Shown: positions 27,206 to 37,627, counted from the first letter of the stretch. The stretch is 64,000 bases of DNA from an uncultured Collinsella sp. (GCA_902470065.1 CABRFA010000002.1:31497-95496); one strand, 5' to 3'. The notes: generated by a model from the letters alone, not told the origin. Made by a program: numbers and translations.

Positions 27206-27727
27206 CTACTTGTCCATATCGATCAGGCCGTCCATAACGTGGACGGAAATTGTTCCTGTGTCGGGAAGATCGAGCACGACCTGCTCGATCACGGGAATCA
27301 GTACCTCGCCGTACCGATCACCCTCGACAACCCAAACATCGTTGGCGGGCGTCGACATGATCTCGACGATCGTACCGAGCGAACCGAAGCGCTCGTCGAC
27401 CACCTCGCGACCCATCAGGTCGGTATAGGCAGCGTCGAGCGAATCGAGATCAAAGTCGTCACGATTTGCTAGCACGTAGCATCCCGTGATGCCCTCGGCG
27501 GCCGTCAAGTCGTCAATGCCCTCAAACGAGACCAGATCGCCATCGCCCGTATCGGTGACGGACACGACCGTGCAAAAGCGGTCGCGCTTGAGCGCCGGCG
27601 GCGTCAGGGCGACGCGCATACCAGGCTCTAATACAGAAGGAAGCCCCCGCAGCGGCTGCGCGAGGACCTCCCCCTTCCTTCCGTGCGGCTTGACAACACG
27701 GGCGATGTTTTTGTACTGGGACCTCAA
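27206..27727 (-). CDS. rimM: Ribosome maturation factor RimM
   Basis: This 16S processing factor binds S19. It has 173 residues, with an N-terminal domain (IARVVKPHGRKGEVLAQPL) and a C-terminal PRC barrel (DLMGREVVDERFGSLGTIVEI, then VLIPVIEQVV). The start is TTG 27727, 4 bp after the khpA stop; the ribosome binding site is poor, so translation is probably coupled. Confidence 0.95.
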   Translation of the reverse strand: MRSQYKNIARVVKPHGRKGEVLAQPLRGLPSVLEPGMRVALTPPALKRDRFCTVVSVTDTGDGDLVSFEGIDDLTAAEGITGCYVLANRDDFDLDSLDAAYTDLMGREVVDERFGSLGTIVEIMSTPANDVWVVEGDRYGEVLIPVIEQVVLDLPDTGTISVHVMDGLIDMDK

Positions 27728-27731
27728 GGTC

Positions 27732-28016
27732 CTAGCCCAGAACCTCTACCTCGACAGCAGTGTCGAGGCGAGCGGCCAGTGCACGGGCGAGCGTGCGAAT
27801 GGCCTTGATGGTACGGCCACGACGGCCGATGACCTTAGCGACGTCATCCTCGGCGACCGAAACCTCAATCGTAGAGGCGTCGTCACCATCGATGACCTCA
27901 AGGCTCACGGAATCCGGGTCGTCGACGATCTGAACAACGAGATATTCGACGAGATCGGCGATGCGATCTGAGAGCATTGCCTCACCCTCGAGCTGTGCAG
28001 CGTCAACCTCAGGCAC
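27732..28016 (-). CDS. khpA: KH-domain RNA-binding protein KhpA
   Basis: This small single-KH-domain protein has the GxxG loop in VIGRRGRTIKAIRTLARALA. In other Gram-positives it pairs with KhpB to bind RNA and influence division. The GTG start (28016) gives 94 residues, with GAGGAG 6 nt upstream; this is about 13 longer than usual at the N-terminus, and ATG 27977 is the alternative. It lies between rpsP and rimM, the typical position. Confidence 0.93.
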   Translation of the reverse strand: MPEVDAAQLEGEAMLSDRIADLVEYLVVQIVDDPDSVSLEVIDGDDASTIEVSVAEDDVAKVIGRRGRTIKAIRTLARALAARLDTAVEVEVLG

Positions 28017-28019
28017 GAT

Positions 28020-28361
28020 TTACTCCTCGGCACCCTCAGCGGCCTCAGCGGCAGCCTTAGCGGCCTCGGCCTCTTTGGCGAGCTGCTTCTTGGACTTCTT
28101 GACGACGGTCTCGGTCTTCTCGCCCTCGTTGGCGGCCTTGACCAGAGCGGCGACGGCGTCGGTGAGCTGAGCGCCCTTGGACTGCCAGTCGGCGATCTTC
28201 TCGAGGTCGAGGTTGATGGTCTTGGGGGCGGTCATCGGGTTGTAGCGGCCAACCTCCTCGATGATACGACCGTCACGCGGGGCGCGGGAATCGGCGACGA
28301 CGACACGGTAGTACGGACGCTTCTTAGCGCCGTGACGAGCAAGGCGAATCTTGACTGCCAA
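28020..28361 (-). CDS. rpsP: 30S ribosomal protein S16
   Basis: This 113-residue protein reads [20 protein letters not shown] from its second residue. The start is TTG 28361 with GGAGGAG 6 nt upstream; the ATG at 28397 precedes the ribosome binding site and would add a non-family leader. The C-terminal Lys/Ala/Glu-rich tail is longer than the E. coli form. It is the first gene of the rpsP-khpA-rimM-trmD-lepB-glyQ-glyS-ppsR transcript. Confidence 0.96.
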   Translation of the reverse strand: MAVKIRLARHGAKKRPYYRVVVADSRAPRDGRIIEEVGRYNPMTAPKTINLDLEKIADWQSKGAQLTDAVAALVKAANEGEKTETVVKKSKKQLAKEAEAAKAAAEAAEGAEE

Positions 28362-28417
28362 AGGAAACTCCTCCAACCAAGCAGCTTTAGGCTGCAACTA
28401 CAAACAAACAGTTGAAC

Positions 28418-28446
28418 ATAATACGCCATCGACGCGGGCAGGTGAA
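28418..28446 (-). promoter_or_regulatory. rpsP operon promoter
   Basis: The -35 is TTCACC (28441-28446), with a 17-bp spacer and a -10 TATTAT (28418-28423), about 55 bp upstream of the start codon. Confidence 0.55.
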
Positions 28447-28550
28447 GTCCGTGAGACCAACTTCTTCGGTGTAGTCGAGGGCAAATCCATATCTTAGACA
28501 AGAATTCGGGATTTGCAAGCACATACACGCACCCCACATGAGCTGCGCGG

Positions 28551-28556
28551 TATACT
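28551..28556 (+). promoter_or_regulatory. dinB -10 element
   Basis: TATACT at 28551-28556 has no clear -35 at 16-18 bp upstream. Transcription from here would begin around 28562-28564. I see no convincing SOS box, so damage control of dinB is not supported from this sequence. Confidence 0.4.
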
Positions 28557-28601
28557 CATGACATGGAAAGACGCGAACATACATACGGTTATGAGGATGC
28601 C

Positions 28602-29816
28602 ATGGGCGTCACGCCGCCTCCCTGGACGGGTCCGGCGGTGGGCCTCATGGACCTCGATGCGTTTTTTGCGAGCGTGGAGATGCTCGATCATCCCGAATGG
28701 CGCGGAAAGCCGCTCATCGTGGGTGGAGACGCCGATTCGCGCGGCGTCGTGTCCACGTGTTCGTATGAGGCGCGTCGCTTTGGCGTGCACTCTGCCATGG
28801 CCTCGGCCGAGGCGCGGCGCTTGTGCCCGCAAGCCATTTGGACACGCGGGCACTTTGATCGCTACCGCGAGGTCAGCGCGCAGGTCATGGCGATTCTTGC
28901 CGACGAGACCCCGCGCGTTGAGCGCGTATCCATCGACGAAGCCTTTATCGATATCACACCGGGTCGCTTTGCGCCCGAAGACCCGCTGCTGGTTGCGCGG
29001 CGTATAAGCGACCGCGTGGCAGCGCTGGGAGTGACCTGCTCCATTGGCGTGGGCTGCAACAAGACGGTCGCAAAGATCGCAAGCGAGCGGGATAAGCCGT
29101 TTGGGCTGACCATCGTGCGCCCCGGAACCGAGCAGCGCTTTTTGGCCGCGCTGCCGGTATCTGCCATGAGCGGCATCGGGCGCTCGGCCGAGGAGCGACT
29201 GCGCCGCATGCGCATCTACACCCTCGGCGAGCTATCACGTGCACCGGAATCCACCTTGGCCTCTATTTTTGGCGTCAACGGCGAACGCATGCGCCAGCGT
29301 GCGCTGGGACTCGAAATTTCCGAAGTCACGAGTCTCGATGAGGAGCGCGAGGTCAAGTCGGTCAGCAATGAACGCACCTTTGCGAAAGATTTGACTGAGC
29401 GTGGGGATATTGAGGCGGCGATTGCGCTGCTGGGTGAGTCGGTGGGACGCCGTCTGCGCCGTCAGGGGCTGACGGGTGCCACGGTAACGCTCAAGCTTAA
29501 GTATTCGTATGGCAGCGGGCGTACGGCACAGCGCCGGCTGCCTCATCCGACCGACGATGAGAACATCTTCGTGGCGGTTGCACTCGAACTGCTCGACAAC
29601 ATCTGGCAGGAAGGCATGCATGTTCGCTTAGCGGGCATCGGCATGAGCGACTTCGACCACCAAGGCGGCATCCAGACCGACCTGTTCTGCGAGATCGATA
29701 ACCGCGGAGCCCAATCCAGCGACCGACGCGACCTCTCCGTCGCCATCGACGCCGTCCGAGACAAATTCGGCGACACCGCCCTATCCTTCGGCCGCCAATC
29801 CCGCTTTAACGATTAA
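28602..29816 (+). CDS. dinB: DNA polymerase IV (Y family)
   Basis: This error-prone translesion polymerase has catalytic motifs GLMDLDAFFASVE, STCSYEARRFGVHSAM, and RVSIDEAFIDI with the second carboxylate pair. The thumb HhH reads SGIGRSAEERLRRMRI, followed by the little-finger domain. ATG 28602 is chosen because GAGGA lies just upstream (404 residues). ATG 28563 is also in frame; it would add 13 residues of AT-rich, non-family sequence and start almost on the predicted transcription start, so a leaderless longer form is conceivable. It is the only + strand gene between 1558 and 49893, convergent with rsfS. Confidence 0.93.
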   Translation: MGVTPPPWTGPAVGLMDLDAFFASVEMLDHPEWRGKPLIVGGDADSRGVVSTCSYEARRFGVHSAMASAEARRLCPQAIWTRGHFDRYREVSAQVMAILADETPRVERVSIDEAFIDITPGRFAPEDPLLVARRISDRVAALGVTCSIGVGCNKTVAKIASERDKPFGLTIVRPGTEQRFLAALPVSAMSGIGRSAEERLRRMRIYTLGELSRAPESTLASIFGVNGERMRQRALGLEISEVTSLDEEREVKSVSNERTFAKDLTERGDIEAAIALLGESVGRRLRRQGLTGATVTLKLKYSYGSGRTAQRRLPHPTDDENIFVAVALELLDNIWQEGMHVRLAGIGMSDFDHQGGIQTDLFCEIDNRGAQSSDRRDLSVAIDAVRDKFGDTALSFGRQSRFND

Positions 29817-29826
29817 CCGCCTTTGG

Positions 29827-29872
29827 GCAAAAAGAAAGCCGGGCAGATGCGGAAAACCGCAACTGCCCGGCG
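29827..29872 (-). terminator. Rho-independent terminator between dinB and rsfS
   Basis: A 15-bp stem (29838-29852 with 29857-29871, one mismatch) with an AAAA/TTTT loop is followed on the minus strand by TTTCTTTTTG. It ends the obgE-rsfS operon and probably blocks dinB readthrough as well. Confidence 0.85.
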
Positions 29873-29882
29873 ATATGCGTGA

Positions 29883-29913
29883 GGGTAGCTAAACCCCGTC
29901 TCAAATGAGCTAC
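29883..29913. repeat. Diverged half-copy of the aroC-pheA repeat
   Basis: The stretch begins GGGTAGCTAAA, continues CCCCGTCTCAAAT and ends GCTAC. It aligns with one arm of the inverted repeat at 55606-55642 after a 4-base gap and a few substitutions. Its right end touches the rsfS stop codon. Confidence 0.6.
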
Positions 29914-30368
29914 TAGAGGAGGTTGAGGGGGAGCTGGGGGGCGTCTCCCCAGAGTTTCTCGAGGCGGTAGAAGTCGCGGGCTTCGGGAGTGAAGACGTGG
30001 ACGACAACCGAACCGTAGTCCATGAGCATCCAGGTCTTCTGCTCGCGACCCTCGATGGAGAACGGATGCTCGCCGCAAGCCTCGGCGACCTTCTCCTCGA
30101 TCTCGTCGACGATAGAATCGACCTGGCGGTTGTTGGTACCGGTGGCAAGCACAAAGTAGTCGCACACATCGGAAAGCTCGGTCAGGTCGAGCACCTGAAC
30201 GTCCTCGCCCTTCTTGTCGTAGGCGGCCTGCGCGGCGGCGCGGGCGACATCCTCGGCGGCGACACCGCTCGCGGACAGTGAGGCGGCAGTGCGGTCGGAC
30301 GTGGCGGCGAAGCTCTTGTGCTCCACACCTTCAAGAATCTGCTCGTCGGTCATGGTCTCGTCGGCCAT
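29913..30368 (-). CDS. rsfS: Ribosomal silencing factor RsfS
   Basis: This factor binds L14 and blocks subunit joining under starvation. The RsfS core (VQVLDLTELSDVCDYFVLATG, then WMLMDYGSVVVHVFTPEARDFYRLEKLW) fills residues 57-150. A 37-residue Ala/Ser/Glu-rich N-terminal extension precedes the usual family start. The ATG has AGAGG 6 nt upstream. It is the last gene of the obgE-nadD-yqeK-rsfS operon, in the usual order. Confidence 0.95.
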   Translation of the reverse strand: MADETMTDEQILEGVEHKSFAATSDRTAASLSASGVAAEDVARAAAQAAYDKKGEDVQVLDLTELSDVCDYFVLATGTNNRQVDSIVDEIEEKVAEACGEHPFSIEGREQKTWMLMDYGSVVVHVFTPEARDFYRLEKLWGDAPQLPLNLL

Positions 30369-30395
30369 GGAATACCTCTTTCTAGACAGCCCGAG

Positions 30396-31004
30396 CTAGC
30401 GTAGCTGGGCGTAATGGTTGTAAATCGAAATAGCCGTGGGATAAAGATAGCGCCCGGACTGGATCACATAGACCAGACCCTGCGCAAAACAGGAGAAGAA
30501 CAACTCATCGAGCGTCGACTCCCCCACCATCTTGCGCAGCGCATGCGCATAGTCGCCGTGGCGGTTGGGCTCGATGGCATCGGCAACAAAGACCACCATA
30601 TCGAGCGGCGTCATGTCGCAGGCACCCACGGTGTGACGGTCGACAGCCTGGAAAACGGCCGGCGACAACTCGGGGAAAAGCTGCGGAAGCTCATAGGCGG
30701 CAACAGGGCCATGCAAAAGCGGCGTCGCGGCGGAAGGAGAGCCGGCAATCTTAATGCCGTAATGCAGAGCGCGCGTGACCAGCTCGTCGTCGGAGAGCAC
30801 TTTGTCCCAGTCATGGATCAGGCCGGCGGCAGCGGCATCAAAGCGGTCAACGCCGTAGACCTCGGCCAGATGAAGTGCGGTCTCGGCAACACCCAGCGAA
30901 TGCACATAGCGCTTGCGCTTATCCTTCATGCGAACATCGAGCAGCTCTTGAATGCGCTTGAGCAGCGCGCGTTCATCGCCCTCAAACTGATCCTCTACCG
31001 ACAA
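30396..31004 (-). CDS. yqeK: YqeK-type HD-domain nucleotide phosphohydrolase
   Basis: This HD-superfamily metal enzyme has motifs RYVHSLGVAETALHLAEVYG, AGLIHDWDKVL, LLHGPVAAYEL and DRHTVG. YqeK relatives hydrolyse Ap4A symmetrically. It has 202 residues from TTG 31004; the ribosome binding site is weak (GGGGG). It is adjacent to nadD, as in Firmicutes. Confidence 0.9.
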   Translation of the reverse strand: MSVEDQFEGDERALLKRIQELLDVRMKDKRKRYVHSLGVAETALHLAEVYGVDRFDAAAAGLIHDWDKVLSDDELVTRALHYGIKIAGSPSAATPLLHGPVAAYELPQLFPELSPAVFQAVDRHTVGACDMTPLDMVVFVADAIEPNRHGDYAHALRKMVGESTLDELFFSCFAQGLVYVIQSGRYLYPTAISIYNHYAQLR

Positions 31005-31016
31005 CGTAGACCCCCA

Positions 31017-31694
31017 TCACTCAAAATCTTCTTGGCCCAAATCGGCATATAGCCTGCGTTTGCGAATGTAGCCGAGCACGGACTCGCTCGTAAGATAGCG
31101 CACGCTCATGCCGCGGGCAACACGCTTGCGAATGTTCGTCGAGCTGATCGCCAGCGCCGGAATCTGAATATAGCGCACGTCGAACGGCAGCCCCGACTCT
31201 TTGATTCGGGCACGCGCCGTATCGATATCAAAGCCCGGTCGCGTCGCCGCAATAAAGGTAGCAAGCTCAGCGATTCGTTCGGCATCATGCCAGGTCACAA
31301 TATCGATAATCGCGTCGGCGCCCGTAATAAAGTAGAGCTTTACCTGCGGCGGGTAAAAGTCGCGAAGGGCATGAAGCGTATCGGCCGTATAGGTTACACC
31401 CGGACGGTCAATCTCGAACCGGCTCGCCAAAAAGGCCGGGTTCGCAGCGGTGGCGAGGACCGTCATGGCATAACGGTCCTCGGCAGGCGTCACCGGCTTG
31501 TCAAGCTTAAAGGCAGGAGAGCCCGCCGGCATAAAGAGCACAGCGTCCAAGTCGAGCGACTCGCGCGCCTGCTCGGCAGTCACCAAGTGCCCGTAATGAA
31601 TCGGGTCGAATGTGCCGCCCATAATGCCGAGCCTAAACTCCCGCCCGTCCTCTAGAGGAAGCTCGGGCAGACCGATTCCACCGCGCAGCGACAT
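31017..31694 (-). CDS. nadD: Nicotinate-nucleotide adenylyltransferase
   Basis: This enzyme makes deamido-NAD from NaMN and ATP. The nucleotidyltransferase start LGIMGGTFDPIHYGHLVTAE carries the HxGH motif, and IPALAISSTNIRKRVARG is the ISSTxxR motif. It has 225 residues, with about 20 extra at the N-terminus. It lies 3 bp after the obgE stop. Confidence 0.97.
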   Translation of the reverse strand: MSLRGGIGLPELPLEDGREFRLGIMGGTFDPIHYGHLVTAEQARESLDLDAVLFMPAGSPAFKLDKPVTPAEDRYAMTVLATAANPAFLASRFEIDRPGVTYTADTLHALRDFYPPQVKLYFITGADAIIDIVTWHDAERIAELATFIAATRPGFDIDTARARIKESGLPFDVRYIQIPALAISSTNIRKRVARGMSVRYLTSESVLGYIRKRRLYADLGQEDFE

Positions 31695-31697
31695 GGC

Positions 31698-33176
<1,479 letters not shown>

Positions 33177-33179
33177 CTA

Positions 33180-33224
33180 CAAAAAAGAGGGAGACCCTTG
33201 AATCCTAAAACTCAAGTGCCTCCC
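33180..33224 (-). terminator. Terminator between rpmA and obgE
   Basis: On the minus strand, paired GGGAG and CTTGA segments (with bulges) are followed by CTTTTTTG. It separates rplU-rpmA from obgE-rsfS. Confidence 0.75.
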
Positions 33225-33249
33225 ACATATGTGCTCTATGAAGGGTGAA

Positions 33250-33507
33250 TTACGCGTTCGCGAGCGGGCGTACGCTGACCCTGTGCTTGATACCCTTGTG
33301 GAACTCAACGGTACCGTCGACCAGCGCGAACAGCGTGTCGTCCTTACCACGGCCAACGTTCTCACCCGGGTGGATGTGCGTGCCGTGCTGACGGACGAGA
33401 ATCGTGCCCGTGGTTACCGTCTGGCCGGCATAGCGCTTCGTGCCAAGGCGCTGACCGCGGGAGTCACGGCCATTACGGGAGGAACCGAGTCCTTTTTTGT
33501 GTGCCAT
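33250..33507 (-). CDS. rpmA: 50S ribosomal protein L27
   Basis: This 85-residue protein begins directly with [16 protein letters not shown], with no cleavable N-terminal extension. In agreement, no ysxB/Prp protease gene lies between rplU and rpmA, unlike in Firmicutes. Confidence 0.98.
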   Translation of the reverse strand: MAHKKGLGSSRNGRDSRGQRLGTKRYAGQTVTTGTILVRQHGTHIHPGENVGRGKDDTLFALVDGTVEFHKGIKHRVSVRPLANA

Positions 33508-33540
33508 TGTGTATACCTACTCTTTCGTTACGAGTGTAAT

Positions 33541-33915
33541 CTACTCGGCGACGGGAGCCTCGGCAACAGCCTCAGCCTCTGCCTTGACAGCCTTCTTGGC
33601 GCGGGAGGTAGCCTGAACCTTCACGATCTTCAGCTTGGTGAGCTGCTGACGGTGACCCTTCAGACGACGATAGCGCTTGCGCTTGTGGAACTTGAAGACC
33701 AGCTGCTTCTCGCCCTTGAACTGCTCAACGATCTGAGCGGTAACCTTGGCCTTGGCCAGCTTGTCGGGATCGGTGACGATCTTCTTACCATCGTTGAGGA
33801 AGATAACCGGCAGGGTGACCTTGTCGCCCTCATTGCCCTCGATCTTCTCGACGGTGATGACATCGTCGGTGGCGACCTTGTACTGCTTGCCGCCCGTGTT
33901 AACGATTGCGTACAT
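33541..33915 (-). CDS. rplU: 50S ribosomal protein L21
   Basis: This 124-residue protein reads MYAIVNTGGKQYKVATDD at the start and has the KFHKRKRYRRLKGHRQQLTKLKI core. A Lys/Ala/Glu tail of about 25 residues extends the C-terminus. The start is ATG 33915 with AAGGGC 8 nt upstream; the ATG at 33936 lies before the ribosome binding site. Confidence 0.97.
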   Translation of the reverse strand: MYAIVNTGGKQYKVATDDVITVEKIEGNEGDKVTLPVIFLNDGKKIVTDPDKLAKAKVTAQIVEQFKGEKQLVFKFHKRKRYRRLKGHRQQLTKLKIVKVQATSRAKKAVKAEAEAVAEAPVAE

Positions 33916-33957
33916 GTTTACTTGCCCTTCATGCATCAGTTAGTGCAACAGCCGAAT

Positions 33958-33986
33958 ATAGTAGCAGGCGAAAATACCCCCGTCAA
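33958..33986 (-). promoter_or_regulatory. rplU-rpmA promoter
   Basis: The -35 is TTGACG (33981-33986), with a 17-bp spacer and a -10 TACTAT (33958-33963). It overlaps the last bases of the upstream DUF2344 gene. Confidence 0.75.
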
Positions 33987-34795
33987 CGAGTATGTGGAGC
34001 AAATCCACAAGTTCGCACAGGTATGGGGCTGACGAGTCGGCCCTCGTCGTCCTCGCATGCTTGATTCTGACGCTCGACATCGTAGGAGCAGATGGTCACG
34101 AGGTCTTGCATACCGGTGGAAACAATAGGTGCATCCACGCCCGGGGTCAAGCCCTGCAACAAAACATCAGCAGCAGAAAGCAAAATTTCCGGACGCATGG
34201 AGCCCTCGTTGTCGGCATGGGTGTCGAGCATGAGCACCAAATGGTCTGGGCGCTCCCCCGCCGTGAGCTCATAACCCACGAGCGTGTGATCCAAATCCAA
34301 GCGCTTGCTCTTTTTGCCGCGCGCGTAGTCGATGCCGTGGCCCGCGCGCAGCGTGTCGATCGCACGACGCACCTCGTCGGCGCTTACGGGCGCCTCGGGA
34401 TCCAAGTGCAGGTCGATGCGATACGACAGGCGCGTGAGCTGCGCCGTCAACGCCGGCGTGCGCACGTCGATGTACGCCGCCTCGATGGGCGCCAGATCGG
34501 CCGGAGACGCCGCAGCCAGGCGCCCAAACGCCTCGTCGAGCGCCACGAACTCGGTCATAAACAGGTCATACCACTCGCAGGTCGACGACGTACCCACCGG
34601 CAGCGCCGAAGAGAAGCCCACGCGCATGTGCGGAGAGAAGCCCTGCGTGACGGCATAGGGAAGTCCCGCACGGCGCACGATGCGCTCAATGGTATGGATT
34701 ACTTCGAGATGGCCCAGGTACTTAAGGCGATCGCGCTTGCCATAGCGAACACGAAGCCTAAAGAGCGAGGGGTTGTCGGTCAGGCGCTCACTCAT
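33983..34795 (-). CDS. TIGR03936/DUF2344 family radical SAM-associated protein
   Basis: This 270-residue protein starts FRLRVRYGKRDRLKYLGHLE and has QGFSPHMRVGFSSALPVGTSS, the hallmark of the DUF2344 family. That family is encoded next to, or fused with, the TIGR03960 radical SAM protein; the biochemical role is not known. The ATG overlaps the stop of the upstream gene by 4 bases (ATGA), so the two are translationally coupled and probably act together. Confidence 0.9.
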   Translation of the reverse strand: MSERLTDNPSLFRLRVRYGKRDRLKYLGHLEVIHTIERIVRRAGLPYAVTQGFSPHMRVGFSSALPVGTSSTCEWYDLFMTEFVALDEAFGRLAAASPADLAPIEAAYIDVRTPALTAQLTRLSYRIDLHLDPEAPVSADEVRRAIDTLRAGHGIDYARGKKSKRLDLDHTLVGYELTAGERPDHLVLMLDTHADNEGSMRPEILLSAADVLLQGLTPGVDAPIVSTGMQDLVTICSYDVERQNQACEDDEGRLVSPIPVRTCGFAPHTR

Positions 34796-36669
34796 GCGCG
34801 ATCACCCATCAATACATTCTTAGCGTGGAGCGTGGGGCAGATCCCGCAGCCGGTGCACGACGTACGGGTACAGTCGGGAGTCGTGACGCCCTCGAGCGAG
34901 CGACGGTACTCGCGCTCGAGGAAGCCGCGCGTGCAGCCGGGGCTCACGTGCTCCCACGGCAGGCGCCAGTCCAACTCGTAGGGCAGGTGCACGAGCTCAT
35001 TGAGGTCGATGCCGTTTTTGGCAGCAGCTTCCTTCCAGTTATCGAGCGAGAAATGCTCTACCCAGGCGTCAAAGCGAGAGCCCGAGCGCCAAGCATCGAT
35101 GATGACGGGCGTCATGTCACGACCGGCGCGGGAAAGCGCGGCCTCGATGAGCGAGGTCTCGGCATCGTGGTAATGCACGCGGACGGCACGGTTGCGAACG
35201 CTCGTGATGAGCAGCTTCTGGCGACGCTTGACGTCGTCGTAGTCGAGCTGCGGGCACCACTGGAACGGCGTGGCAGCCTTGGGGATAAAGACCGAAACCG
35301 AGATGGACACCGAGATCGAGCCGCGACGAGCCTTGGGCACCACGGAACGACCGAGCTCCAGCACGTGATCGGCCAGATTGGCGATGGCCACGATGTCCTC
35401 GTCGCGCTCGCCGGGAAGGCCCATCATAAAGTAGAGCTTCATGCGGTTCCAGCCGGCCTCGAAGGCCGCCTTGGCCGCACGGTCCAGGTCCTCCTCGGTC
35501 ACGTTCTTGTTAATGATGTCGCGCATGCGCTGGCTGCCGGCCTCGGGCGCGAACGTCAGGCCGCCCTTCTTTTCGCCGGCGACCGACTCGGCCATATCCA
35601 CGCCAAACGAATCCAGGCGCTGCGACGGAATAGACACGCGAATACCCGTATCCTCCAGGCGACGGTTGAGCCTGCCGAGCACGTCGCGAATGCAGGAATG
35701 GTCGGTCGTGGAGAGCGAGGTCAGCGACACCTCGTCATAGCCGGTCTTTTCCAGACCCTGAATCACCGACGAGACGATCTGGTCGGCCGAGCGCTCGCGC
35801 ACCGGGCGATACGTCATGCCGGCCTGGCAAAAACGACAGCCGCGGGCGCAGCCGCGCAGGATCTCGATAGACAGGCGGTCGTGGACCAACTGCGCATAGG
35901 GCACGCACGACTGCGACAGCGGATTCGTGGCGCCGAAATCCTCAACGACGCGCTTGTAGACCACGGTCGGCGCATCCTTGCCCTCACGCGGCACGGTGTA
36001 GCCATGCGGCGAGCAGGGCTCGTCGTGACGAACCTCATAGAGCGACGGCACGTAGTTGCCGGCAATGGATGCAAGCTGCTCAACAATCTGCGCGCGCGGG
36101 ACTCCTTCGTCACGCAAGCGGCGATGCAGCTGGCAGGTCTCGAGCAGCGATTCCTCGCCCTCACCGATGAGGATGGTATCGAAGAAGGCCGCGTACGGCT
36201 CGGGGTTGTACACCGAGGGGCCGCCGGCGATGATGATGGGGTCGTCTTCACCTCGGTCGGCCGCCAACAGCGGAATGCCAGCGAGGTCGAGTGCCTCGAG
36301 GAAGTTCGTCACCGCCATCTCGTGCGGCACATGCAGACCGACGATATCAAACGAAGCGACCGGCGCTGCACCCTCGAGCGAGAGCAGCGGAATGCCTGCC
36401 TCGCGCATAGCGTCACCCATATCGGGCCACGGCACATAGCCACGCTCGCAGGAGATGCCCTCGACCTGGTTAAGGATGTTGTAGAGGATGGCGATACCCT
36501 GGTTGGGCAGACCAACCTCGTACACATCCGGGTAGATCAGGCAGCAACGGTAGTCGGCATCGGCCTTGGAAAGCGTGCCCCACTCGTGATCGATATAGCG
36601 ACTCGGCTTCTCGACCTTGGCGAGCAACGGCTCAATTAAATGAAAACAGTCTTGGTATGCAACGCGCAA
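34792..36669 (-). CDS. TIGR03960 family B12-binding/radical SAM protein
   Basis: This 625-residue protein has an N-terminal cobalamin-binding-like region (YPDVYEVGLPNQGIAILYNIL) and a radical SAM core with the CxxxCxxC motif in RGCARGCRFCQAGMTYRPVRE. A C-terminal Cys-rich segment (CTRTSCTGCGICPT) could hold a second cluster. The start is TTG 36669 with AGGGG 7 nt upstream. It is commonly found beside DUF2344 and ribosomal or cell-shape genes; no reaction can be assigned. Confidence 0.92.
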   Translation of the reverse strand: MRVAYQDCFHLIEPLLAKVEKPSRYIDHEWGTLSKADADYRCCLIYPDVYEVGLPNQGIAILYNILNQVEGISCERGYVPWPDMGDAMREAGIPLLSLEGAAPVASFDIVGLHVPHEMAVTNFLEALDLAGIPLLAADRGEDDPIIIAGGPSVYNPEPYAAFFDTILIGEGEESLLETCQLHRRLRDEGVPRAQIVEQLASIAGNYVPSLYEVRHDEPCSPHGYTVPREGKDAPTVVYKRVVEDFGATNPLSQSCVPYAQLVHDRLSIEILRGCARGCRFCQAGMTYRPVRERSADQIVSSVIQGLEKTGYDEVSLTSLSTTDHSCIRDVLGRLNRRLEDTGIRVSIPSQRLDSFGVDMAESVAGEKKGGLTFAPEAGSQRMRDIINKNVTEEDLDRAAKAAFEAGWNRMKLYFMMGLPGERDEDIVAIANLADHVLELGRSVVPKARRGSISVSISVSVFIPKAATPFQWCPQLDYDDVKRRQKLLITSVRNRAVRVHYHDAETSLIEAALSRAGRDMTPVIIDAWRSGSRFDAWVEHFSLDNWKEAAAKNGIDLNELVHLPYELDWRLPWEHVSPGCTRGFLEREYRRSLEGVTTPDCTRTSCTGCGICPTLHAKNVLMGDRA

Positions 36670-36679
36670 CGGAAAACCC

Positions 36680-37609
36680 CTAAGCAGCGATATCGGATGC
36701 GTCCTGATAGGACGCCATAGGACGGGTAGCGCCCGCGACCGTGGTCACCAGATCGCGAACGCGGGAGAACGTGGCAGTGACCACCTCGTTGGCACGGCTG
36801 TAGTCGACATCGCGCTCGTAGAGCGAAACGAGCGCACGGCCCATGCCATAGGTGCCCGCGGCAGCAGTGAGCGCCTTGACGGCAAACCCAATATGAGGCG
36901 TCTGCTTGACGAGCGCGCGGGTAACCGCGCGGATCACAAGACCGCCGGCAAGCACGCCCGCGACCTCGTAGCCGCGCTCAGGCTTAATGCCGCGTCCAAA
37001 GACGGCAGCGAGCTCAAAGAGCATACCCACCTGCGCCAGCGCCATAACGGGATAATCGGCGCCCGGCAAAAACGCCAGCGCACCGGTCGCCATATTGGTG
37101 AGCGCGCACGAGGTGATGATACGATTGGCCGCCGCGATGCGCATGAAGGCAAAGTTCGCCGCAAAGGCCGTTTCCTTGTCGGTGCGATCGAGAATCCAGC
37201 GGGCAAGCGTCTCGAGCAGATACGTCTTATCGGTTGCCGCTACCACGCCGAGCATGGGCGTGGACTCCTCGATAAACGGCACCTCCACAGCAGACTCGGC
37301 AAGCACGCACACGGGCGCACCGGCGATCACGAGCTCCTGCACGGCACTCTCCAAGCGGTCGGAACCACACGAGAGCACCAGTACCACATCGGTATCGGTC
37401 TTTGGAGCAATTCGCTCCTCCCCCAGACGCTCGACGCGCACAATGCCCGAGGTCGTCTGCGGCACAAAGGCGTCACGCACCGTCTCGGCCAGAAAGCGCG
37501 AGGCGGACGAATCCAGATAGACCGAGACGCGCACCGGCGTATCGGAATCCTTCTTAACGGACGCGCCCATCTTAAAAGCGCGGGTCAGCTTATCTACGGG
37601 AATTTTCAT
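36680..37609 (-). CDS. DUF697-like membrane-associated protein
   Basis: The 309-residue product has an N-terminal alpha/beta region (about 25-135) and a C-terminal Ala/Gly-rich helical part (about 145-275). The second part resembles DUF697 proteins, including PGADYPVMALAQVGMLFELA and GVLAGGLVIRAVTRALV. DUF697 domains are often attached to GTPases, but no GTPase motif is seen here. The ATG has GGAGGGG upstream. Its place between rodA and the radical SAM gene suggests a role tied to the envelope or division; this is inference. Confidence 0.65.
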   Translation of the reverse strand: MKIPVDKLTRAFKMGASVKKDSDTPVRVSVYLDSSASRFLAETVRDAFVPQTTSGIVRVERLGEERIAPKTDTDVVLVLSCGSDRLESAVQELVIAGAPVCVLAESAVEVPFIEESTPMLGVVAATDKTYLLETLARWILDRTDKETAFAANFAFMRIAAANRIITSCALTNMATGALAFLPGADYPVMALAQVGMLFELAAVFGRGIKPERGYEVAGVLAGGLVIRAVTRALVKQTPHIGFAVKALTAAAGTYGMGRALVSLYERDVDYSRANEVVTATFSRVRDLVTTVAGATRPMASYQDASDIAA

Positions 37610-37627
37610 AGCAAACCCCTCCAGCGG

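Noticed and set aside
28500..28601. SOS box upstream of dinB
   Set aside because: A GAAC half-site is present but no matching GTTC half at the right spacing.
34825..36639. Long + strand frame (604 codons) opposite the TIGR03960 gene
   Set aside because: It mirrors the codons of a clear radical SAM protein and shows no domain.
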